Assembly (NCBI GenBank): GCA_022266195.1
Contig: WHVY01000001.1
Coordinates: 12,772,001 to 12,836,000, forward strand
Length of the DNA stretch: 64,000 nucleotides
Origin: Tetranychus cinnabarinus
Taxonomy: Eukaryota > Arthropoda > Arachnida > Trombidiformes > Tetranychidae
Direction of reading: 5' to 3'
A program made the position numbers and the translations under genes. The notes beneath the pieces were generated by a model. It saw only the letters and a program-made list of their open reading frames with translations. It was not told where the DNA came from and ran no database searches. Shown one piece after another: positions 1 to 14,110 of the stretch (position 1 is its first letter; each line of letters starts with the position of its first letter).

Positions 1-1157
1 GGCCCTCAGAGTTTTACCACCCTGATACAAAGAAAGGCAGAGACTAGTCAAAAAATCGATCTCCGTTTATCAAATGTTTAAGGTGCATTTTCTGATTTGA
101 TACTGAATCAATACATTCAAAAAATATATCAAAATGTTCCTTATATTTCAACTAATCCTGTAATATAAAAATGATGCCAAAGTGTCTAGTTTAAGAGGAG
201 CTACGACTAAAAAACCGTTTGGTTGCAAACTTTTTAGGTCGCACCTTACAACTGTATAATTCACTGTTTGTTGATAGTTAACGTTTGCCTTGTGATTTAT
301 GGTTCTCTGTCAAGTATAATGACGGTAAAATGCCGAATGAAAATTGCCTTTGACAACTTGCAATTGATCACTTTTGATCACTTAAAGTCGCCTTCATCTT
401 CCTCCTCCTCATCACCATCATAAACATTCAACATTATCAACAGCATCTTTTTTGGCACAAAAAAAGGCACAAATTTTTGTCAACCTTTTACTATTGCTAT
501 TAACCCTGATTACATTTCAATCTGAACATTTCCTAAAGTTAATCATCTTCAGAAGGTTCATGCTCATAATGAAAAGTGCAATTAGATAACAATTAAAACA
601 CATTTAACGGAATTAACTGAAGCTCCTTGAATGGCAAAAAGCTTAATGTTTCAATAATTTTGCTTTAAATTACCATTTAATTGTCACATGAATGATAAAA
701 TCAAAATCTTCTTAATTCTTAACTCAATAAAAAACTACGCTTAAGGTAATGAACATTTCAAAGTTTCAACTGTCGCTTCCAATGAAATGATAATAAATTG
801 ATTATATTGATTCAGTCTCATGACATGACTGTTGAAATATGTATTTAAACTTCAAAAGCTGAACCTTTTTTTTGCTTGCTGTAAATTTTGTTTGACACTC
901 ATCAGTATTGAAATTGTTTAAGGATTCAACATAACTCAATTTGCCTGAACCTGTGCCTCAACCTAATTAGTTGATTTAATTACCAACATAAGTCAGGATA
1001 ATTCAATGATAATTGTCCATCATTAAACTATTAATTACAGAATCTTGAGAGAAATAAAAAAAAAGAGTTTCAAATGAAATCTTTTTACCATTTTGTCAAA
1101 GTAAATCAATGAAACATTTGTTGTTACATTGAAGGTAGTTGGGTTGCTTTGGTAGCT

Positions 1158-1185
1158 TGATGATGACGATGATGATGATGATGAA
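1158..1185. repeat. GAT trinucleotide microsatellite
   Basis: Almost uninterrupted run of GAT units with one GAC. Similar runs recur, for example near 1933-1970, 12600-12660, 20795-20815 and 21713-21742, and are the commonest simple repeat of this region. Confidence 0.8.
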
Positions 1186-4029
1186 GACAGTGCATTAACA
1201 AAAGGCATCAACTGATGAATACAGTTTACACAAAATAAACATCAAAAGTGATCCATCTAATCTGAATGATTGATGAGCATGAAATCCAATCGAGCTTTTC
1301 AATCTTATTGATTGAACCAACTGAACAGTAAAAATAACAAGGCAAAGGTGAAGATGAGAATGATGATGAGGATGATCAAGATTATTAATGTTCATCTATA
1401 GTGCCTTTGAAAAAACGTTGAAAATGTGATTGTTAACTTGTTGACCTGCTATTATGATCAATCAATGAAATTGGCCGACGATTCAAATGTAAAAACCTTA
1501 TTCAATCATTTTGTATTAAAAACAGTTTACCTTTTTCAATTAAACTAATCTTAATACCAACTGATTATAAAGGTAAATAGATGAGAATTCAATTTTTGTC
1601 TTTAAAGTATTAACAATATTAAGAAAAGGTTTCAATTGAAGTAAAATATTGCAAACATTATTATCTGTTTAATATTCAATTAAAGGTATTTTCAATTATC
1701 TTTTTCCCTCCTCATTATATTCATTTATCACTTGGTCTTTCTTGTTACCTGTCAAGGTGAATAATAAGCCCGAAAAAATGATATTAAGTAAAGCCTTTTG
1801 ACCATCAGTCAAACAGCAAAGTTAAATTGTCTTAAATTGTTTCCTTGTGATTGTTGTTAGTACAAAACTGTTAATAGATTTGGCGAGAACACTATTTTCA
1901 AATTGAGTTTTGCTTGGTTTACCATGTTTCCATCATCATAGCCATCATCATCATCATTATCATCATCGTCTTTAAACATCGTCAGATTGTCTTAATATCA
2001 CGCATCTCTAACAGGTAACAACCTTTATTCATCTATTTTCCCGTAATCCAAGTGTTTCACCTTAATCACGATATCATTCAATTACAAGTTTGCCTTTCAA
2101 TATCTATACACATTTATAAATAACATAATAATGGACATCTTATGGTCTCAACCCTCAACATTGTAAAGGTTGAGGTAACAAAGGTAACATGAAGGGAAGC
2201 TAAAACACACAATAAAATGATAATCACAGTTATCATTAAATCTAGATGAGAATCTAATTGTTGGCCAAGCAAAAAATGGCAAATCTGTGAAATAATTATC
2301 AAACCAGAATCAGGTTTAAGGTGAGAAAATTGAAGAATTCAAATTTTTCTTGAAATGCAACTTTGAACCCAAATTTATTGATCAACCAATTTGCATTGTT
2401 TTGTTATCTCATTCATTACTGTCACCTCCAATGAGACAAGAAAGGAAAAAAGAGAAACATGGAAAATTCTGACTCGAAAAAAAGGATTTCTCTGTTAAAT
2501 GAACCTTTGATTATCGTCATTTTTTTTGCCTTCTATTATCATTTTTACTTATACAACTTGCCATTACTTTTATATATTGTTGTTGTCCTTTGATTGATGA
2601 CTTTTCCTCACTCTTCAATCTTCAATCTTCATCATTCCCTGTCTCTCCCACTCTCATGGCAACATTTTTAACCAGAGGTGAAGAGAAAGAAGAAGATGAA
2701 AAAGATGAAAAAAAATTGTAAGGCAAAATAATATAATAGACGAGGCCATTATTTGCGCTTGTCTGTCATATCAAGGGATCATCAATCAACTCTGTATTGT
2801 CGTTAACATAGTTATATAAATGGTAAGAATCAGTGAAAAATATATTTATATATTATGTAAGATAAAATGAAAAAAAAGGTTATCCTAATCAATCTCTCAA
2901 TTGTTCAGCTTTTACTTGATCCACTTTTTGTGTTGTTGCCTTTCATTGTTCATTATTAGCATAATATTAGTTGGTTAATTGTGATCAACATTGTGATCAT
3001 CTTGTAATGTGAATCATTTTCCGTTGTGGTTAGTTTTACCGATCAATAACAATTCACTAATCAATCCAACTTGTAACCTTTTTGGTGTTAACATTTTGTC
3101 AATACTTTCATTCAACATTCAGTAACATTAAAGATTATCAAATTTTACGAGCAAAAATATATTTTTATTCATTTGGTTGAAGGTTGACCAATGAAATTAT
3201 CATTTGACTATCTTTTTGATGGTTAATTGCAAGTTGAATGGGATTTCAACGAGAAAATGATTCTTAATGATGAGATGTTTCTTGATAAACTGTATTTGAC
3301 TGTATAATCACCCAAAGGTACAAAGATGTACACAAATATGATCATTGGGAGTGAAAATCATTCAAATGAAAAGGTATAATTTGAATGTTGAATGAAAACT
3401 ATCAACAACTAAACCGATATTTAAAGTTTGCATGAAAAAAAACTAATCATTTCTGTATCATCAACAACAATAATATCACAGAAAACACGTTTTGATCATC
3501 ATTTGCAATTCACTATCATCATCATTATTAAATCGTTATTATCACTGTAATTGTAGAGACAGAGAGATGATGAAGATGATAGCTGAACACACCCAAAAGA
3601 TCAGCTTTTCCTCATCATTTTTACATCATGTTGGTCATGTTGATGATACTAATCAAAAGATGAAATGACCTGTAATTAACCTGTAAACCTTTAGTTCAAG
3701 GTTGAGATCTTTTCAAGTCCAAACCTCAAGACAACTGCAATGATATTTAATTGAGATGAAAATGATTGACAAAAAGGTAACAAAACAAGTGAAACTTGAA
3801 GAAACCTGAAAATGAAAAGTCTAAAGTCACTAAAAAGTCAACTTCAATGGACTAAGTTAGCATTCAGTTTCTGGTAAAGTTAACGTAAAGTTAATATTGA
3901 GCTTCATCTTTTCAAAGCGATTTAATCCAAAGCCTTAAAATCTTAATCTCATCGGATTCGGTTGAATTGAGCAAACAAATATGAGTAAATCAATCTACAG
4001 CAAATATCCAAAAGCGATTTCATTTTAAC

Positions 4030-4460
4030 AACTTTTAGATTCAAGTCTCGATCAGTTTAAGCAAAATCAAAAAAATTTTCTGATCGACAGTTTTCGATAT
4101 CTCAATGGCCAAAGCTCGCACTTTTATCCAGTTATGTAACAGATTTTTGATAAAACATTTTTTATGTAACTTTCAATGGCCAACAAGTAATTGCGCTCAT
4201 TTCAAGGAATAAAGTTATTATAAAGTTAAGTCATATTTCTGAAGTTTTCAGGTCGATTTGGTTCAAAACGGCAAAAAGTTTCACTAATCAAATTCACACT
4301 TCTCATTCAATTTATGGAAGAGCTGAAAATCATTTTCATGAATAAAATCGGACACTGCTTTCGATTCATCTACCACAAGTTAGTGTCCATAACTGCAAAA
4401 GCGGTTTCATCGAAAACGATCGATTGTAAAATTTTTTGATTCGTCAAATGAACGTCATTT
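4030..4460. repeat. degenerate copy of a dispersed repeat
   Basis: The segment around 4060-4110 (an ATTTTCTGATCGACAGTTTT core) resembles 52465-52490 and, in reverse complement, 14060-14100. These are parts of a repeat family whose other pieces lie in the spacers of the array after 43 kb. The boundaries are uncertain and no coding frame is seen. Confidence 0.4.
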
Positions 4461-7400
4461 GTACGCTCACACTAACAATTGATTTAAACCGATTTCTGTA
4501 ACAAACCTTTCCATAGATTCATATTCTTACTTTTAAAGGTCGGTTTGCTATTTTGTCATGTAACATTGGAATCTCACACAAGCTAGAACTTCTGACGAAA
4601 TTGATTGTTCAATTGATCTGATTAAAATGGAAAGTAAAGGTAAAAGTCGAATTTTGATTTAACTCTTGCATTGAATTTGAAGTTTAGTTATTTTCCAGCA
4701 TTTCATTACTTCTCAATGAAAGCGCGATTACCTTTCATCTTGATTACTCTACTTTTCCTCTTCTTACCTCATCTTTCCATACTTTACATCATTTGCTGCA
4801 TCAATGGAAACGGAAATGACTTTCATTTGGTCTACAATTTTCACTTTGATAATCACTGTTATCATCTTTGCAAAAGTTAATCAAACCTTGAAAGTTGAGA
4901 GACAAACAAAAGAGCATTTGAAATGAAATATCAAGCAAAAAAGGAGATAAAATTTGGTGGAACAGAATTGTAATGATTACAGTTTGAGTGACAATTTCAA
5001 CAATCTCAGCAATTTGAAACAATTTAAAACAATTGTCTGGCAACAATTTATATCATTATCGCCATGAAAAGGTATCACCATCAATCAACAGATTGTTTCT
5101 GTTTCAAGTTCAATAACAATAATATACTTTACCAATTAACCAGTCCAACCAGGGATGTGAGTTATAAACAGTTGAAATGCAACACGAAAAAAAGGTTAAC
5201 TCAAGTAAACAAAGAGTTGAAACAAGACTCAATAAATGGTTGAATGTGAATAATGTGATGAAAAAAAATGGCAACAAAAAAGACATTAAATGAATTGTTT
5301 CAAAATTGATGATCAAACTTGTAAGTTAATCCTGTTTAACCAACTGTAAAAGCATCACAAGTTGAAAATGTTTTGTCAAAAGTCACAATCCTTTAATTGT
5401 CACTGTTTTAAGGTTAAAAAACAACAAAAAACACGTTCAACTGAATTTATAGCAAGAAAAAAGGTGAAAAATGTGTTTCCATCATAAAACTCACAAAGGC
5501 AAACAGGAGAGATTAACAGATTAAGTGAACCATTTATTTGTAATAATATTATTTGCTTGAGAGGATTATCATCTCGTAATCGTCCTCACCATCAATAACA
5601 ATACATTAAACTATCCAGTAAGATGATTACGGATAATATTAATAGCTTGAGACTGGCAGAAGCAAAAAAGGCATAAAATGTTTGACCCGATAAGTTGATC
5701 CAGTCAATGATGGTGAGACCATTTTAATGGGACTCAAATAGTCCTTTAATTATTTATCGTTTAGTTCAATTTCAGTTATCAAAATATCAACCTTTAAGGT
5801 CAATATAATCAAATTAATGGCTCAAAACTTTCAAGGTTTGCCATTTAAAGTCTAATCTTTGGACAGAAGTTACCTTTTTATAAAGTCAATTTGAGTCACA
5901 AATAATAATGAATTACATTGACTTTTTTTCCAGCAAACCAAATGTTCAATACTCTGACTAGACATTAGTTTGAACCAGGTCGAGCCAAGTTCAGAGAAAG
6001 GTTTTCAATGAAGAAATGGATGAAATTGAAGATTTCATGTCTGATGCTTCAAAATGATTTGTAAAGCTTGAAGTGTTTAAAATCCCAATTCAAAATGAAA
6101 AATAGTTGTTACAGTTATTTAACCCAAAATTGTCCAAATCTGGTTCAGATGATAAAAAGTGAAAACCAAAAATACCAAAAAGATGCTTTGAAAAGTGGAG
6201 ACACAAAAAAATGTAAATGTCAAAAGTTGTTCAATGAATCTGGTTTCATCTGATCATTTGATTGAAACAACGATTCTTCAGATTTCCATGTAATTATTGA
6301 ATATAAAGATGAAACGAGGTTTATTTATTGATTGATAACAGCTGTTGTATTGAACCTAAAATATGATTAAATATCTTGTAGCATTTGATGATTTAACCAG
6401 TTTTTTAGCATTCATTTTGTTCAAAGACTGAAGCATGAAATAACGTTGAATCAAAGTTGATTCAATTTTCATTGATCATTGATGATTGATGGTTAAAAGG
6501 TAGTTAATTATATTTGAAGGAAAAATGATTATGAAAATGAAATTAATAATGAAATGTGTCAAACAAACACTTTGCTGGTTATAATTAATGCTTTCCTAGT
6601 TAGCAATCGTTAATTAATTAACAATCTTTGTGTTGGTGTTTAGTGAAGGTTAATCATTGCATATTATTTACTGTAAACACTTTAATCAACCCGTTTCTTA
6701 ACTGGTTATTGATTAATAGTCATTGATAATTTTCAATTTCAACCTAAAAATGGGTTTTAAAAAAAGCTGAGACTTGGTAAACAAAAGCTGTCCATTGAAG
6801 AGCAGCAACAATTTGTTTCTCATGAAAAAAGTGATAAACCTTAAGGTTGACATTTTGATGAGTTTATGAATTAGACTCAAAATTTAAGCTTGCAAATTGT
6901 AATAATTAAAGTAATCAAAAATCAATTCAATTTCAAATCGACAATTAACATGATTTACCTTGAAATTTCTTTCAAATTTATTACAACCATTGATACTAAT
7001 TATGTTAATATCAACCTGTTTCATGAGCACCATTTGCATATGAAAAAGATGAAGGTTAATATTTAAAGACAATCAAATCGAAAGATGAAAATAACGATTC
7101 CACCAATGATTTATCGCATGTTTAATCACAATAATCAATATAACAATTAACTGTTGACTAAATGCAAACAAAATACACTAATGAAAGCCTTATTTTGATG
7201 GAGAAAAGGCAAGAAAAATATTTCAAATGACAATGATGGCTGTGATAATGATGATGATAGGAAGCAAAATGATAATTTGAGGTAAAAAACATTAAGATAA
7301 GCATTGAAAAGCTATTCATTTTCAAGGCGCAATTTGCTTTTCATTTTTTCCTCTTCTTTTGGTTAAACAAGCAAAAGAGGGAAATGATGAAAAGGAGTGT

Positions 7401-10400
7401 CGATACTTGGCCCTACCAAATTATTACTTGGTGGCCCTTCAACGCCCACCCTGAAACCCACCATTCAGTCTACCTTAGGTGCCTCTTATCATCATCAACT
7501 CAATCATATTATTATCTTTTGGACCCAAAAATGTGCAACTTATCGCTCATTAAAAGACTTCACTTCTTAACATCATCATCATCATCTCATCGTTATTATT
7601 GCATCAAACATTATCTTTACCCATCATTTCAGGTAATTTTAATTAAGATTTCAGTTTCTTCTTCTTGATTTACAACAAAATGGAAAAGGTTTCAACCTTT
7701 TTAAAATGGCTTTTTATTATTTTCATTAAATTTACTCAACTATTAATTGCTTGGTTTTATTGATTGATTATACCATTCATGGCTTTAATTTGTAACATTA
7801 AACATTTGAAATTAAATTTTTATTGCTCACCATTTTCATTAACTAAAACATTAAACAATTGTAAATTGTTCACATTAAAGTAACCCATTAATACTGTCAG
7901 TTTAAACATTAATCAATCATCAATAATGTTTAAACAAATGTAACCAAGTAAACATTATAATCAAAATGCTAATATATTGACAATAAATAAATGTATTAAT
8001 AACCATTATAATGGTTAGTAGACATTACAATTGTTAAGGAAACTAACAATTCGTGATAAAATGTAATCATAATAATGCAAAAATAATAATACAAATGTTC
8101 AAATGTCCAAATCTCGAGTGGCTTTCGGGGAAACAGTTTCATGTAAATTCAACAATTAGCTGAAAAAAGTCAAGAAAAAAGGTTCACCAGTTTATGGGTT
8201 AATCTAGATTAGGTTGGAACCAAGTTTTGTGATCAATTTTTCATCTGGTTATGAGTTTCAACAAAATCAATCAAACCATCTTGATGAAGGTTCCTCATTT
8301 GAAAAACACCAAAAAACGGTGAAAATCGAGAAAGTGAATTAATAGAGTCTTTAGCGCATTGAATGAGATCGTTAGATGTTATCATAACTCATCGAGCATC
8401 TGAATGTTTTGTGAAAAGTCAACATCAATGTTGCCGATTATGGCGATGATATTACGATTGATTTGTTATCAATGATTTATTGAAATAAGCGACTTTTAAT
8501 AATAGTGTTAAACAGATGAAATGACAAAACTGTCAAAACTCAATTTTACAGTTTATTATTACACTTGTGATTGCACTTTACATTTGATAAGCGCAACACA
8601 AGGAAACATATTCACTGAGAGACAAGTTTAACATAATCAAGAGTAAAATGTCAATCATCACTCTGATGATCATCTTGCTCATCATCTTTGTCTTTTCACT
8701 GCACTTCAACATTTTAAACTGTTAAGAGCCTTAAGAGACTTTTAACTGTCAATTGGTTTTGTTTTCACATCATTTTGTGACTCTTTTTCATCTTCTTTGC
8801 TCTTCTTCTGCAAAATCTTTATCCCGCACAGAGACAGTTTAAGACAGGAAAGGTCATCATCATCATCTCCATCACCAATGACAGCTAACAAAACAAACTC
8901 ATTGTTTCTGTAAATGGACTCAATCAACACACAAAGTACTGTAAAACAAAAAAAGTGTCCAACCATAAATCAAACATGAAGCCAAAAATATAAATCACTT
9001 TTCAACTCACAGTGAACACAGAGAGGTTGATGAAAGCTTGGTAAACATTTTATGAAATATTGTTCATCTGTTGGTCAAAAATCAATGGAACCAATTAAAG
9101 TTGGTCATTAAATTTAATGAAACATTTTACACTAGAGTTGCATGATTCCCTAAATAATGTCCAACAGTTAAATGACTTTAAATCTTCTTCTTCCTTCCTT
9201 CCTCTTCACTCAATCATATGCTACTCAAAGGCTGGTTTAAGGCTCATCTCTTCTTGTGGACAATCATCTTCACCATTCTCATCATGTACTTCAATATTCC
9301 ACTTCTCAGATTCTCATTATGAACCCTGATCTTTACCGGATTAACCTTCAACAGGATACTTCAACACAAATACAAACAACAATATTGATTGTCAAATAAA
9401 ATGATCCTCTTCATCTTCAAGTTATATTTAAACAAATCAACCTTCATTGTATAATGAATAAACAATAACAGCAATAATATTGTATTTTGTCCTGTCAATG
9501 AGTACTTTAACCAGTCAATATTCATGTAATCAAATCCTCCTTTCATCATTTCATGCAAAGTTACTCAGTTGTAATAAGTTCAAGCTGAGAAAAGGAAGAG
9601 AAATGTTAAAAAATTGTTTCATATTCAACAAAACAAAGTAAATCTTAAATGAATGTTATAAATTGATATTTGAGCATCTTTACCTATAACCATGTCTTGT
9701 CAGGTCTTAACTAAACAAACCTGACTACATTTGAGCAGCAATCAACTTAATCTAATCAAGTTCAGTACATCTTCCCAACTGAGGCCAAATCATCCTGCTT
9801 TGGTCAACCTAAAAGAGCAGCAAATAGACAGTTAATAAAAATTTCAACAGAAAAACTAATTGTCCTTCAAACAATCAGAATTTCTTTTTCCTTTATAAAT
9901 AGATTTCCATTCCTCTTTTCATGGATTCTTCGTAAACCTGAAAATTCCAATTTCGCCCGACAAATCAGATAATCAACCTTTCATTCGGCACAAAATGTTT
10001 CCTTCAAAACTTTTCAGTTCCGTCACAAATTCAGAGTAAAATTGCTGCAAAACTCACCTTTTGCAAAATCAGTTTTCATCTATAAATCCTATGCAACTCA
10101 AGACTAAAATGGCAATTTGAAACCAAGAGAGAAAAACTATTTCAAAACTTTTTTCCAAGATTTTTCCAGACAAATTCTGTTCCATAATGAACATTTCGAG
10201 TTTGATACTCCAAAGTTGCTCCATAATACAACAATTATAGTGCCAAACCAGCCAATGATTTCAATGAGAATCCGTTTCTAGTCAGTAAATGTTTCCACAT
10301 CAACTGTCCATTGTTTGTGACGCAAATCTAGCAACTTTTCATTACCTGTAACTGATAACCTGTGATTGATGAGAGACGATAATTAAAGTTGGAAAGTGCT

Positions 10401-13400
10401 AAAGCGTCATAAACAAGGTAAATTGAACAAACATAGAAACAAAGTAGGCTTTACCTGTAAATTGATTAATAATAAATTGTCACTGTTGAACGGGCGAGCA
10501 AAGGATATCTGACAAAAAGAGTAAATAAGTAACAAAAGGAACGAAAAAAAACTAATATTTGGTTGAATAATTTCAATAATCCGGATAAGGTTGGTTGAAT
10601 TGTTAGAGAGGTTGAACACAGCACAACAAGAGTAGCACATAAAGGTGAAGACAAAGTTGGCAAAAAAAGCAGGTAAATATATATCTAAAATATATAATAA
10701 TAATAAAAGACAAAAAAATTGTAAGGTTAAGAAGTGAAAACATTTACATACAAATAGCCATTTAGATTTAAAATAATGTCAAACAAAATGATCTCAAGTC
10801 ACGTTAAGGAACATAAATCAGATTTAATATCACTATTATTATTAATATTATCATTTGTAGGATTCAGTTGAATCTATTCAAATATATATCAATAAGTATT
10901 TCTTGTATATTAATAGTTCAGATATATTGGGATGATGATAATGATTACAATAATGGTGATAATGATAAAGAAATGTATATTATTGAGGCAAAAAAGAGAG
11001 GTTTGTTGAATAACTGAGAGTTGCTTTGAAATGGGAAAGTCATGTAAACATTGGTTACTCGCTGTGATCAACAATTAGATTAACAATTGAACGCATAAAT
11101 CATTGGATTAGATGAGAGTAAATACGGTGAGATGGATTAACATAAACAATCTTGAAAATGTTGTATTGTTAACAAATTGTAATAAATCAAAATTGTGTGA
11201 GGGAAAGTGTAAAATGTATCAAAATGTATTGAAAAGGCAAGTTTAACCAGTGAAGGTTCATTCCCATCTTTACTGACAAATCAACCCAACCAATGAGATT
11301 AACAATTGACAAACCACAATTTGATTCTGTTTTGATTCACTTCAATCAAACAATTATGATTAATTAAATTAACTTTTATCTTACAGTTGATATTTCATGC
11401 AAGTGTGTGTGTGTTTGAGTGTATAATCAAATTAGAGGTTAGCTTGTTAATCATAGTAATAGTATGAAACTGGTTGAAAACAATTACTGTTATAAAACGT
11501 TGTTGTCTATTCAATTATGTTTAACCCTAACAACTTGAAATCAATCAATTACCTGATCTATTAGCATATTTAAAGTGAATCAAGATGATAAAAAGGGAAG
11601 AGATGAATGATAATACATTGCAAGCTATTCATTTCATGTTAAAATGACAGTAAACAAGAATTGGGTTCAATCAAGATTCAAGATCTGCACATTATCAATC
11701 AATTGTATTTATATAACAACAATTAAATTAACAGTTGAAGGAGAAAACAATCAAAATTAACAACAGTTAATCAGGGTAATCAAGTTAAAATGAGTTGCAC
11801 TTACAAGTAAATGGATTCCTTGAAAAAACCACAAAATCTCATGTAAGTTTGGGTTTGAAGAGAAACATGAAGACGAAGGAAGATGCAGAGGATAAGAAAG
11901 ATTAAGCTAATAAATTAAGCTCATAAAAGGGTTTGACTGTTAAGAAGCCAGCCTCCGTTAACCATTAGAATCAGGAAAAACTTTTGCTGAACCTTTTTTT
12001 TTGGTTAAATCTTCGCCTTCGAATCTCTTCTTTAATTGCTTCACATATATCTTACTAATAGCATCGGGTGTCAACTATGCTTAACATTGATACAGTGTGA
12101 CAGCTTGACCATTCAGTAAAATAGCCTTAAGACATTGGCAAGAAGAAAAGTAAACATGGCAGAGAGAAAAAAAGAGAAGCAAAAAAATCCGTTCTGTTGA
12201 ACTCAAAAGAAGTCATTTATCCCCGATTGTTGGGCTTTGAGGGAAATTAAATTTCCTCATTTTCTTTTCATGTTTGATCACAATTTGAGATTCAGGATTT
12301 GTCGAGGTATTACTGTCATTGTAATGTTTAATGCTTAATCAATTGAACTATTTCTTCTTCTTTAAAAAAAACACTTAACATACTGTCTAATTGTCAACTT
12401 GTATCAGTATAGTGTTGACATTTACAAGAATACAAAACCTCTCATCTTCAAGTGATTAGCTTGATGGGATAAAAGGAGGAATATCATTTTCATCATGTTG
12501 TTATAGCTAATAAGAAGCTGATTCATTTGGAAGGAAAACACATGATTGGCACGATTTATTCATTACAATTCACGCCTCATGATATTTAACTAGCCTTAAG
12601 GCTTCATCATCATCGGCATCATCAGGCTCATCTAGCAGCAGCATCAGCATCATTATCATTTTAACTGCTTCAAACTTTGTTTTTGCTGATAAATCTAAAT
12701 TTAATGCAAGGTTGATTGTTATTTTGGCAAGAAACGAGGAAAAAAATGGTTCGTCAAATGAGTGAATCTGGAAAAGAGGAAAGTGAAAAAAAAGATGAAA
12801 AAATGATGAAAAAATATACACCAAGTAATGAGTAGCCCACTCAGGGTGAGTTGATGATGGTTTATATGTGTGTGAGTTGTTGTAAGATGAGGAGGATGAG
12901 GATAAGGATGATGAAAAACAAGATGAAAGATGGTGAAGGAGAAGAGGAAAGAAGAGGAAAGAAAGAAAAATGTCTCAATGTTAATTAACTGTAAATGACA
13001 AATGAGATATTCTTGATGATGAAAACAAATCTCAATTTAATATAATACACATCATCATCTTTGCTACATTAACCTTTTTCTTTTGCGCTTTTCCTTTTCT
13101 TCCTTTCATCATCTTCCTTTGTATAATATTAAACTTTTTAAACTCAACTGCGGAAAAGGAAATGATGTAGTAACACATAAATCCATTCTTGTTTCTTTTG
13201 TAACCAAAATTTATGTAAAATCGGCAACCATATTCTTAACCAAGTTACTTCCATTAGTTTGGCATTAACTGCTTCCATCTTTAATGCCATTTTGTTGTAA
13301 CATTGTTCAACCACAACATGTAAGATATTTACAATACAAACTGGAAAATAATGAGATAATCATTTGCTTTTAATACGATCTTAACCATCTTTAATCTCAA

Positions 13401-13559
13401 TTGATTCCCAGAAGTAAAATACTAATGCTATCTCTACTGACAGGCTGTTGGACTTGAGTTGACAGCCAGGCTTCAGCTGCCATCCGAGATTATTTCAGGC
13501 TTATTTTAAGTTGATTTTAATGATGATAATTATTCGCTGAGGTTACCGGTCACATTTCT

Positions 13560-14110
13560 GATGGATTCCTTGAAACAGAAAAATCATAAATGCAACAATA
13601 TTCGAGTTAACATGAAAAATTTCAATTGAAAAAATCAACTTGATCTTGAATGATCTGGTATTTCAATATGTCATAGTTCATAATAAAATCTAATGAATGG
13701 TCGAAGAATGATGATTGTAGTTGCTACCATTCTAGAAATATTCAGGCTCAAAGTTTTTAGATCAACGGTCAAAATCAAGAGAAATGTTTATGAATTGAAA
13801 TTAGTTTTCGATTGCTGATGTGTACCAACAATTTTTATGGACAAATAATTAGTTTCAGCTCTCTAACTCTTACGGTTACAGAATGCGGCCGGTTCAATTG
13901 AAAATCGAAATGGTTTGTTTTACAGAAACTGAATAATGAATTTCTCAGAATAGAAACCTTTTCTGATTAATCATCAAAAGTTACATCAGTAGAATGAGTT
14001 TCATGAAAACACATGCTTTCATTATTACAAAAAAGACGATCAAACTTTCAAGTTTTTCCTCAACTTTCTCGAAAAATGTCGATCGGAGAAATTTTACAAA
14101 ATATTTTTGT
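13560..14110. repeat. dispersed repeat, copy outside the array
   Basis: Positions 13640-13860 can be followed against the array spacers at 43905-44100, 55855-56090 and 60540-60760: shared pieces include an ATCTTGAATGAT start, TTTCAATAT, AAATCTAAT, GGCTCAAAGTTTTTAG and ACCAACAATTTTTA. Positions 14060-14100 pair with the reverse complement of 52460-52500. It is probably an old transposable element without visible coding capacity. Confidence 0.55.

Noticed and set aside
7384..7668. 94-codon frame
   Set aside because: Rich in Ser/Tyr from ATC repeats and T-rich DNA, with no recognisable domain.
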